A DNA stretch of 6,591 nt from the NCBI GenBank assembly GCA_016844365.1, contig JAENIT010000064.1, positions 1-6,591 on the forward strand. The letters are read 5' to 3'. Shown here piece by piece: positions 1 to 5,406 of this stretch (within the stretch, counting starts at the first letter, position 1; every line of letters starts with the position of its first letter). The notes beneath the pieces were generated by a model. That model did no database searches and was not told the DNA's origin. It was given only the letters and a program-made list of their open reading frames with translations. The DNA is from Dehalococcoidia bacterium. GTDB taxonomy: Bacteria > Chloroflexota > Dehalococcoidia > SHYD01 > SHYC01. Both the position numbers and the translations under genes were made by a program.

Positions 1-938
1 TTGGCCACCGCAACGGCTTCAGAGGCCCCTTCCTTGTTCTCGTCCAATTTCCACGCCGCCTCGTACATAGTCCACAGAGCGCCGTCACGCCAGGTTACAG
101 CATTGATAAGGTGGTCCTGGACCCGCTGGAACCTGCCGATGGGCTGCCCGAACTGGACTCTGGTGTTAGAATAGTTAACCGCCATTTCATAAGCGCCATC
201 GCACCCACCAACCATATAGGCGCTCAAGGTCACAGCGGCCTTATCCTGAACTTTGTCCCATACAGCCCAGCCTCCACCCACACCACCGATGATGTTGGAA
301 GCTGGAACCTCTACATTGTCAAGGGTAACCTCGTTGAACTTCTCCCCGCTGAAGCTGGGCATATTCCGGACGCTGAGGCCGCGTGTACCCTTGGGAACCA
401 GGAACAGGCTGATATTCTGGCCAGTTCTGGCGACGACGATTATCTGGTCGGCTACGTGGGCGTCGTTGGCAAACAGCTTAGTTCCACTAAGCACATAGTT
501 GCTGCCTCTCTGGGTAGCGGCCAGATGGATATTCTCTGGACCCCAACCGTAGGTAGGCTCGGTGAAGGCTACTGCGAAGATCTGCTGACCACTCGCAATA
601 CTGGGGAGGAGCTGGCGCTTTTGTTCAGCAGTGCCACCCTCCATGATTAGTAACGCGCTCAGAATCCCAGAGGAATGGAGAGGGCTAGGGAGCACTCCTA
701 TACCCAACTCTCGGAAAAGTACGCACGCATCCTGAATGTTTCCGCCAGCGCCGCCATACTCAGCGGGTATTATCAGACCCACCCAGCCCAAGTCGGCCAT
801 CTTTCGCCACATCTCAGGAGAATACCCCTCAGGGGTATCGTCCAGCTCTCGAACTACTTGCCTGGGGGATTCCGTAGCCACGAAGTCTCGAGCTGAGTTT
901 CGCAGCAGATCTTGAGCTTCCGTCAGTGCCAGATCCAT
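1..938 (-). CDS. Acyl-CoA dehydrogenase, beta-type FadE-like, C-terminus cut off by window edge
   Basis: Partial gene: 312 complete codons without a stop, running off the left edge. ACADs are FAD enzymes that introduce an alpha-beta double bond into acyl-CoA thioesters, usually passing electrons to electron-transfer flavoprotein. The N-terminal helical domain starts MDLALTEAQDLLRNSARDF; AEYGGAGG follows at about residues 59-66. The mid beta domain has AFTEP (124-128), KLF (144-146; Phe where MCAD has the flavin-stacking Trp) and NVEVPASNIIGG (208-219). The C-terminal helical domain begins near 221 and carries R250-V-QFG-QPIG, the arginine/QFG motif that contacts FAD of the neighbouring subunit. 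No Glu is seen at the IVD-type helix-G position, and the MCAD-type catalytic Glu would lie beyond the edge, so activity cannot be judged. ATG at 938 was chosen because GAGAGG lies 5 bases upstream and the family N-terminus fits. It is only distantly related to the three ACADs upstream and resembles the partner subunit of heteromeric FadE enzymes. The family is sure; the subunit role is inferred. Confidence 0.93.
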   Translation of the reverse strand, partial: MDLALTEAQDLLRNSARDFVATESPRQVVRELDDTPEGYSPEMWRKMADLGWVGLIIPAEYGGAGGNIQDACVLFRELGIGVLPSPLHSSGILSALLIMEGGTAEQKRQLLPSIASGQQIFAVAFTEPTYGWGPENIHLAATQRGSNYVLSGTKLFANDAHVADQIIVVARTGQNISLFLVPKGTRGLSVRNMPSFSGEKFNEVTLDNVEVPASNIIGGVGGGWAVWDKVQDKAAVTLSAYMVGGCDGAYEMAVNYSNTRVQFGQPIGRFQRVQDHLINAVTWRDGALWTMYEAAWKLDENKEGASEAVAVA

Positions 939-952
939 ACTAACCTCTCTTT

Positions 953-972
953 CGCTGCCGAAACAGGCAGCG
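953..972 (-). other. Small hairpin just upstream of the ribosome binding site of the 1-938 gene
   Basis: CGCTGCC (953-959) and GGCAGCG (966-972) are perfect complements with a 6-base loop. In the transcript the hairpin ends a few bases before the GAGAGG Shine-Dalgarno sequence at 944-949. It could tune translation initiation or protect the 5' end of a processed message. No function is shown, and a 7-bp stem can occur by chance. The rest of the 939-1146 gap shows no gene that I recognise. Confidence 0.35.
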
Positions 973-1146
973 GATTGTTATTCTTTCCTTAATTACAGCG
1001 GCCGTCTTTAACAGATCAAGCCTCTTGGCAGGCGCGCCAGTACCATGCCCTTGAGTAACTAAATTTAAAGCTTCTACCTCCCTATCCCTGCTAATCGGCA
1101 TGAGAGGTCTGAAATACTTAAGGGTACTGGCTATACTGTTTTTATC

Positions 1147-1180
1147 ACCCCACACCCCTCGCAAGCGAGGGGTGTGGGGT
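1147..1180. repeat. Perfect 16-bp GC-rich inverted repeat with 2-base spacer
   Basis: The left arm 1147-1162 (ACCCCACACCCCTCGC) is the exact reverse complement of 1165-1180, separated only by AA. On RNA it would form a very stable hairpin with the innermost pairs opened. It lies 27 bases downstream of the stop codon of the last array gene (TAA at 1209-1207). In the direction of transcription it is followed by GTGATAAAAACAG rather than a T-run, so it is not a canonical intrinsic terminator in that direction. On the plus strand it is followed by AGGACTCAAG, also without T's. It may be a U-less terminator, a 3'-end stabiliser against exonucleases, or a palindromic repeat element. The structure is certain and the role is open. 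Confidence 0.85.
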
Positions 1181-1183
1181 AGG

Positions 1184-1207
1184 ACTCAAGACTACGTAGT
1201 CTTGAGT
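1184..1207. repeat. Perfect 24-bp palindrome with no spacer at the 3' end of the array
   Basis: The arm ACTCAAGACTAC (1184-1195) is followed directly by its exact reverse complement (1196-1207). The right end overlaps the last base of the TAA stop of the 1207-2427 gene. A spacer-less perfect palindrome suits either a dimeric DNA-binding protein site or a transcript hairpin; there is no T-tract. It sits 3 bases from the second perfect inverted repeat at 1147-1180, so two stems would stack back to back in the message. The arm resembles the adjacent gene end (GTAGTCCTTG at 1213-1222), which hints at local template switching as its origin. Confidence 0.85.
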
Positions 1208-2427
1208 TACATGTAGTCCTTGCCCTCTTCCCTAGTCCGGCTAACGCCGAGCCTTCGGGCTATGATGAGTTTCTGAACCTCAAGGGTGCCGCCAGGATGA
1301 GGTATACGTATGGCATCCTGCTGGTACTGAGCCCATCGTCCCTCGTCAATCGCCCACTTTGGCTCTTTTGTGGTTACCAGGGCCAGGGGACCAACGGTCT
1401 TGAGCATAAGCTCCGCCAACTTCGGACCGTACATCTTTCGGTTCATGGAGTACTGGGAACCCTCATAAGCAAACCGCTTCCGAGCGCTCCGCATCCAGTA
1501 GTTGCGCAGGCCCATGAGCCGGTTAGTCTGGTACCCAATATAGGCCTCCAGCAAGTGCTCTCTGTACTCTGGGTCCTTGCTGATCGGCTCACCGTTGTTC
1601 TTCGTCTCACGGCAGTAATCGAGGAGTTTGTTCAGGAAGTTGTCTCTGTCCACGATGCGTCCGGAGCCGCCGTGCTCCAACTCTAGGGTGGACTGAGCCA
1701 CCTTCCAGCCATCGCCCGCACCGCCGATGAGCTGGGTGGCGGATATTCTGGCGTTATCGAAGAAGACTGTCCTCTTGGCAGCTCCCACCAGATCCATGTA
1801 ACCCAGGGTTACACCAGGAGCATTTGCTGGCACTATAAAGGCTCCGATGTTCTGATGCCTGGGGGCATTGGGATCGGTAACAGCCAGAGTGTACAGGAAG
1901 TCTGGGTGGTGAGGGAAACCAACGAAGTGCTTGGAGCCATTGAAGACGAACTCATCGCCTTCCCTGATGGCAGTAGCCTGCAGGGAGGCCAGGTCGGAGC
2001 CGGCGTTAGGCTCGGTGAAGACCTGCCACGTGACCACCTCGCCTTTCAAGATGGGGGGCAGGAACTGCTTCTTCTGCTCATCGGTCCCCCACACCATGAT
2101 GGCCGGTGCGGCTAGGCTGGTGCCGTTATCGCTGAGGGCTACGTTGGGGAGGTCGTACTCCGCCAGTTCCTCAGCCAGCACAATACACTTGTCTACCGGG
2201 AGGCCGCCGCCTCCGTACTCCGTGGGAAAATGCGGCACTAACCAGCCCCTCTCTCCCAGTTTTCTTCGGAACGCCAGGGATCGACGGAACAGACCCTCAT
2301 CGTTCACCGTGAGGTCCGACTCGTCGACAGGAGCCACCAAGTCCGCGGGCACGTTGGCCTTTAGCCAACCTCGGACTTCATCGCGGAACATCTCCTGCTC
2401 TCTTGTGTAAGTTACTTCGAAATCCAT
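1207..2427 (-). CDS. FadE-type acyl-CoA dehydrogenase, third (last) gene of the tandem array
   Basis: Complete, 406 residues, normal length for an ACAD. It likely oxidises an unknown acyl-CoA at C-alpha/C-beta with FAD. The N-terminal helical domain is roughly residues 1-130 (EYGGGG 70-75). The middle domain has VFTEPNAGSDLAS (136-148), FNGSKHF (162-168; F168 aligns with the flavin-stacking Trp of other ACADs), TDPNAPRHQNIGAF (184-197) and FDNARISATQLIGG (223-236). The C-terminal helical domain has LELEHGG (248-254), ISKDPEYR (282-289) and HPGGTLEVQKLIIARRLG (377-394). MCAD's catalytic Glu (YEGT motif) aligns with G379, while E251 aligns with the helix-G Glu of isovaleryl-CoA dehydrogenase and is the likely base. 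The R-x-QFG motif is absent, as in alpha-type FadE proteins. ATG 2427 has AAGGAGG at 2439-2433, 5 bases away. It lacks one residue compared with its paralogues near 216 and ends KDYM, not KDYF. Long palindromes flank it on both sides. The family is sure; the substrate is not known. Confidence 0.96.
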   Translation of the reverse strand: MDFEVTYTREQEMFRDEVRGWLKANVPADLVAPVDESDLTVNDEGLFRRSLAFRRKLGERGWLVPHFPTEYGGGGLPVDKCIVLAEELAEYDLPNVALSDNGTSLAAPAIMVWGTDEQKKQFLPPILKGEVVTWQVFTEPNAGSDLASLQATAIREGDEFVFNGSKHFVGFPHHPDFLYTLAVTDPNAPRHQNIGAFIVPANAPGVTLGYMDLVGAAKRTVFFDNARISATQLIGGAGDGWKVAQSTLELEHGGSGRIVDRDNFLNKLLDYCRETKNNGEPISKDPEYREHLLEAYIGYQTNRLMGLRNYWMRSARKRFAYEGSQYSMNRKMYGPKLAELMLKTVGPLALVTTKEPKWAIDEGRWAQYQQDAIRIPHPGGTLEVQKLIIARRLGVSRTREEGKDYM

Positions 2428-2458
2428 CCCACCCTCCTTGATTTAGGTAAATATGCTT

Positions 2459-2495
2459 GTTAGCCCTGGGACGATACCATCGTCCCAGGGCTAAC
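2459..2495. repeat. Perfect 17-bp inverted repeat between the second and third array genes
   Basis: 2459-2475 (GTTAGCCCTGGGACGAT) is the exact reverse complement of 2479-2495, with a 3-base spacer (ACC on the plus strand). In the message it lies 10 bases after the stop of the middle ACAD and about 20 bases before the AAGGAGG of the last ACAD. No T-run follows (CAAGCATATTT), so full termination looks unlikely. An attenuating hairpin, an RNase-processing or mRNA-stabilising stem, or a palindromic element are all possible. The corresponding spacer between the first and second array genes (3730-3808) has no such hairpin. Confidence 0.85.
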
Positions 2496-2505
2496 CTTGG
2501 CCCGC

Positions 2506-3729
2506 TTAGAAGTAGTCTTTGCCCTCTTCCCTGGTCCGGCTGACTCCGAGCCTTCGGGCTACTATGAGTTTCTGAACCTCAAGAGTGCCGCCCGGGTGAG
2601 GGGTAACGATAGACTGGCGCTGGTAGTTCTCAAACTTCCCGCTATCCAGGGTCCACTTGGGATCTTTGCGGGTAACCAGAACCTGTGGGCCTATGGTCTT
2701 GAGCATAAGCTCCGCCAGCTTGGGGCCGTAGGTCTTTCGGTTCATGGAGTACTGGGAGCCCTCATAAGCGAACCGCTTGTGGGCGCTCCTCATCCAGTAG
2801 TTACGCAGGCCAAGCAGTCGGTTGGTCTGGTAGCCGATGTAGGCCTCCAGAATGTAATCCTGGTACTCCGGATCGCTGCTGATGGACTCTCCATTGTACT
2901 TGGTGGTCTTGCAGTACTCAATCATCTTTCCGAGGAAGTTATCCCGATCGAGCAACCTACCCGAGCCGCCGTGCTCCAACTCCAGGGTGGCCTGGGCCAC
3001 CTTCCAGCCGTCTCGGTCGCCGCCGATGAGCTGAGTTGCCGATACCCTGGCATTGTCGAAGAAGACGGTCCGCTTGCCACCGCCTCCGATCAGGTCCATG
3101 TAGCCAAGGGTCACACCCGCAGTTTCGACAGGTACCATGAAGGCGCCGATGTTCTGGTGCCTGGGAGCAGTGGGGTCCGTTACGGCCAAGGCGTATAGGA
3201 AGTCGGGCCTATGGGGCTGCCCCACGAAGTGTTTGGAGCCATTGAAGACAAACTCGTCGCCTTCCCGAATGGCCGTGGTCTGCATGGAGGCCAGGTCAGA
3301 GCCAGCGTTTGGCTCGGTGAAAACCTGCCAGGTTACTACTTCGCCCTTCAGGATGGGAGGGAGGAACCGCTGCTTCTGCTCCTCAGTGCCCCACACCATG
3401 ACGGCTGCCCCACCGATGCCGGTACCAGTATCACCGAGGGCTATGCCGGGGAGATCGTACTCCGCCAACTCCTCAGCTATGACCATTTGCTGATCTACGC
3501 TGTAGCCGCCGCCACCATACTGCTTTGGATACGCTGGGGCTAACCAACCCTTCTCCCCCAGCATCCTTCGGAATGCCATGCCCCGAGTGTAGATCTCCTC
3601 CGTGTTCTCTACGAGATCCATGTTATCTACGGGATCTATTAGATCCTTCGGCACATTGACCTCCAGCCAATTTTTGACCTCTTTGCGAAAGGCCTCTTGC
3701 TCTACCGTATAATGCACATCGAAATCCAT
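2506..3729 (-). CDS. FadE-type acyl-CoA dehydrogenase, second (middle) gene of the tandem array
   Basis: Complete, 407 residues. It is paralogous to both flanking ACADs and has the same architecture: N-terminal helices (YGGGG 71-75), VFTEPNAGSDLAS at 136-148, FNGSKHF 162-168, NARVSATQLIGG about 226-237, LELEHGG 249-255 and HPGGTLEVQK 378-387. E252 is the likely catalytic base (helix-G position); G380 stands where MCAD has its Glu. Copy-specific differences around residues 95-110 (GIALGDTGTGIGGAAV, with Gly-rich changes) and 355-376 could reflect a different acyl chain or subunit contact. ATG 3729 has AAGGAGG at 3742-3736, 6 bases away. The sequence is mosaic by hand count: its first 70 residues share more exclusive positions with the upstream copy, while residues 253-348 share many more with the downstream copy. 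The next gene starts 78 bases beyond its stop, so it is probably in the same operon. Substrate unknown. Confidence 0.96.
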   Translation of the reverse strand: MDFDVHYTVEQEAFRKEVKNWLEVNVPKDLIDPVDNMDLVENTEEIYTRGMAFRRMLGEKGWLAPAYPKQYGGGGYSVDQQMVIAEELAEYDLPGIALGDTGTGIGGAAVMVWGTEEQKQRFLPPILKGEVVTWQVFTEPNAGSDLASMQTTAIREGDEFVFNGSKHFVGQPHRPDFLYALAVTDPTAPRHQNIGAFMVPVETAGVTLGYMDLIGGGGKRTVFFDNARVSATQLIGGDRDGWKVAQATLELEHGGSGRLLDRDNFLGKMIEYCKTTKYNGESISSDPEYQDYILEAYIGYQTNRLLGLRNYWMRSAHKRFAYEGSQYSMNRKTYGPKLAELMLKTIGPQVLVTRKDPKWTLDSGKFENYQRQSIVTPHPGGTLEVQKLIVARRLGVSRTREEGKDYF

Positions 3730-3808
3730 GAAAATCCTCCTTATTAGCTAACTATCTCAACCATCTCTGCTACGGACTAATATACAGCAATCCTCCTTTC
3801 TTATGCAA

Positions 3809-5032
3809 TTAGAAATAGTCTTTGCCTTCTTCCCTGGTACGGCTAACGCCGAGCCTCCGGGCTATAATCAGTTTCTGGACCTCTAACGTTCCGCCTGGGT
3901 GCGGGATAACTATGGCCTCCCTTTGGAACGACTCTAGTCTCCCTTCATCGATGGACCATTTTGACTCATCTTTGTGCAGGAGAACACGTGGGCCCACGGT
4001 CTTAAGCATGATCTCCGCCAGTTTGGGGCCGAATATCTTTCGGTTCATAGAACCCTGAGACCCCTCATAGGAGAACCTCTTGTGGGCGCCGCGCATCCAG
4101 TAGTTCCGAAGCCCCAACAGGCGGTTTACCTGGTAGCCCAGGTAGGCTTGAAGGAGGTACTCCTGGTACTCCGGATCGCTGCTGATGGGCTCCTCGCCAT
4201 ACTCGGTGGTGCGACAGTACTCCAGCAGCTTTTCCATGTACTTATCTTTATCTATCAGAGCGCCTCGCCCACCGTGCTCCAACTCGAGCGTGGACTGGGC
4301 CACTTTCCACCCGTCTCGCTCTCCTCCGATAAGCTGTGAGGCAGGCACACGAGCGTTATCGTAGAAGACAGTCCGCTTTCCGCCCCCAGCAACTAGGTCC
4401 ATGTAGCCAAGGGTTACTCCTGCGGTATTGGCTGGAACTAAAAATGCCCCTATGTTCTGGTGTCTAGGGGCAGCTGGATCTGTAACAGCGAGGGTGTACA
4501 GGAAATCTACGTCATGAGGGGAGCCAACGAAGTGCTTGCTGCCGTTGAATACGAACTCGTCTCCCTCACGGATCGCCGTGGTCTGCATGGAGGCTAGATC
4601 AGAGCCGGCGTTGGGTTCTGTGAATACCTGCCAGGTAGCCACCTCGCCCTTGAGGATAGGTGGTAGAAATCGCCGCTTCTGCTCATCTGTGCCCCAGACC
4701 ATCATAGCAGGGGCAGCCAGATTTAGGCCCAAGTCTCCCAAGGCGGTTCCCGGCAGGTCATGGCTGGCCAATTCCTCTTCCAACACCATCGCCTGAGATA
4801 CATTCATGCCGCCACCGCCGTACTCTTTCGGGAACACGGGAGCCAGCCATCCTTTCTCACCCAGCTTGCGTCGGAACTCCCTGGCCTTCCAGTAACGCTC
4901 TTCCGAATTCTCTTTAAGATCGCCGGTGTTCACTGGGGATTTGAGATCAGATGGAACATTGGCACCGAGCCACTCCCTGACCTCTTTCCTAAACTCCTCT
5001 TGCTCATGGGTATAGTGGAGTTCGAAATCCAT
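3809..5032 (-). CDS. FadE-type acyl-CoA dehydrogenase, first gene of the tandem array
   Basis: Complete, 407 residues, the most divergent of the three array members in the C-terminal half (HGGRGALIDKDKYMEK where the others have HGGSGR and DRDNFL). It has the same landmarks: YGGGG 71-75, VFTEPNAGSDLAS 136-148, FNGSKHF 162-168, NARVPASQLIGG about 226-237, likely catalytic E252 in LELEHGG, Gly380 at the MCAD Glu position, and the tail SRTREEGKDYF. Predicted cytosolic; no signal peptide or membrane segment. ATG 5032 is preceded by AAGGAGG at 5044-5038, 5 bases away. It is separated from the upstream diguanylate cyclase by 374 bases, so the array promoter probably lies in that gap. After its TAA (3811-3809) a second AAGGAGG (3798-3792) occurs without a following ATG. 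The family is sure; substrate and partner are inferred only. Confidence 0.96.
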   Translation of the reverse strand: MDFELHYTHEQEEFRKEVREWLGANVPSDLKSPVNTGDLKENSEERYWKAREFRRKLGEKGWLAPVFPKEYGGGGMNVSQAMVLEEELASHDLPGTALGDLGLNLAAPAMMVWGTDEQKRRFLPPILKGEVATWQVFTEPNAGSDLASMQTTAIREGDEFVFNGSKHFVGSPHDVDFLYTLAVTDPAAPRHQNIGAFLVPANTAGVTLGYMDLVAGGGKRTVFYDNARVPASQLIGGERDGWKVAQSTLELEHGGRGALIDKDKYMEKLLEYCRTTEYGEEPISSDPEYQEYLLQAYLGYQVNRLLGLRNYWMRGAHKRFSYEGSQGSMNRKIFGPKLAEIMLKTVGPRVLLHKDESKWSIDEGRLESFQREAIVIPHPGGTLEVQKLIIARRLGVSRTREEGKDYF

Positions 5033-5406
5033 AGACTCCTCCTTCGCAATTACCCTAATCAGCTAACTCATGGGGGTCCAAATGCCTCTATTTTAGAAAC
5101 CTTCCCCAAGACACACCTGTTCTTAAGAAATATTTCTCATCAATTTCCATAATTTACTTCGATTAGCAGTAGTATTTAGTGCCCAAGGGATCATCTCAAC
5201 AATAGGAGACACTCTTTCTAGGAATATACCTCCTTCACCAAACACGCTAGGAATACCTCAATGACCAGTCCGCCAACTCCGAGAACCGGCGACATTCAAC
5301 GATCAAGGATATTTACGGCCAAATCGACCCCGCTGGTTCGTTCATCTGTTCCCACACTGATGGGATCATGTCGCTCCATCGATGGCGGTCCCTGAATTGG
5401 AAATCA
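5033..5406. promoter_or_regulatory. 374-base intergenic region, probable promoter/leader of the ACAD array
   Basis: No convincing protein gene is seen on either strand. The half nearest the array (5090-5215) is noticeably more A+T rich than the genes, as expected for a promoter region. A -10-like TAAAAT occurs in the minus direction at about 5095-5090, but no convincing -35 lies 16-18 bases upstream of it, so I do not call an exact promoter. Other items are the overlapping palindromes at 5120-5137, a 10-bp palindrome CCATCGATGG at 5376-5385, and a near direct repeat CTAGGAATA-(TA)-CCTC at 5218-5232 and 5247-5259. Short open frames on the minus strand (for example 5212-5123, 29 codons from GTG) are too short to support. 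No T-tailed terminator follows the diguanylate cyclase. Confidence 0.45.
5120..5137. promoter_or_regulatory. Two overlapping short palindromes, possible operator upstream of the array
   Basis: TTCTTAAGAA (5120-5129) and AGAAATATTTCT (5126-5137) are both perfect palindromes sharing AGAA. They lie about 90-105 bases upstream of the first array ATG in an A+T-rich stretch, a sensible place for an operator of a dimeric repressor (ACAD operons are often under TetR-family control). No regulator gene is in the window, and short AT palindromes arise easily by chance. Confidence 0.25.

Larger units (their letters stand above)
1207..5032 (-). repeat. Tandem three-copy gene array of paralogous acyl-CoA dehydrogenases
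   Basis: Three consecutive genes of 1221-1224 bases, with spacers of 79 and 78 bases, encode proteins that align end to end with essentially one single-residue gap. The middle domain (about residues 120-200) and the C-terminal tail are almost invariant. Variation concentrates at residues about 30-55, 76-105 and 350-375. The DNA also aligns well but differs at many synonymous positions, so the duplications are not recent. Tight spacing and one orientation suggest a single transcript. The array was most likely made by tandem duplication with later sequence exchange. Confidence 0.85.

Noticed and set aside
111..650. 179-codon plus-strand open frame
   Set aside because: It lies opposite the leftmost ACAD, whose minus-strand translation shows the full family pattern (FTEP, KLF, QFG). 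The plus translation has no recognisable features.
980..1030. Promoter for the leftmost ACAD (TTGATC, 18 bases, TAATTA in the minus direction)
   Set aside because: The -35 word is fair, but the -10 word matches the consensus poorly and the spacing is long. Not supportable without expression data.
940..1164. 74-codon minus-strand frame between the array and the leftmost ACAD
   Set aside because: Its only start is a TTG inside the loop of the 1147-1180 hairpin with no Shine-Dalgarno sequence. The translation is not protein-like in pattern and it ends through the ribosome binding site of the next gene.
1147..1180. Canonical Rho-independent terminator
   Set aside because: The stem is strong, but neither direction has the T-run that defines this class, so it is kept as an inverted repeat of unknown role. 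The same applies to 2459-2495.
2497..3198. 233-codon plus-strand open frame, and similar ones at 1297-1686, 1931-2410, 3137-3543, 3974-4339 and 4536-5152
   Set aside because: These are antisense shadows that recur at equivalent places in the three ACAD copies because the sense genes are homologous. Their conservation is explained by the sense strand.
1207..5032. Loss of ACAD activity because the C-terminal Glu is Gly
   Set aside because: A helix-G Glu in the IVD position is present in all three copies, and Gly at this place is common in FadE-type ACADs, so inactivation is not the best reading.
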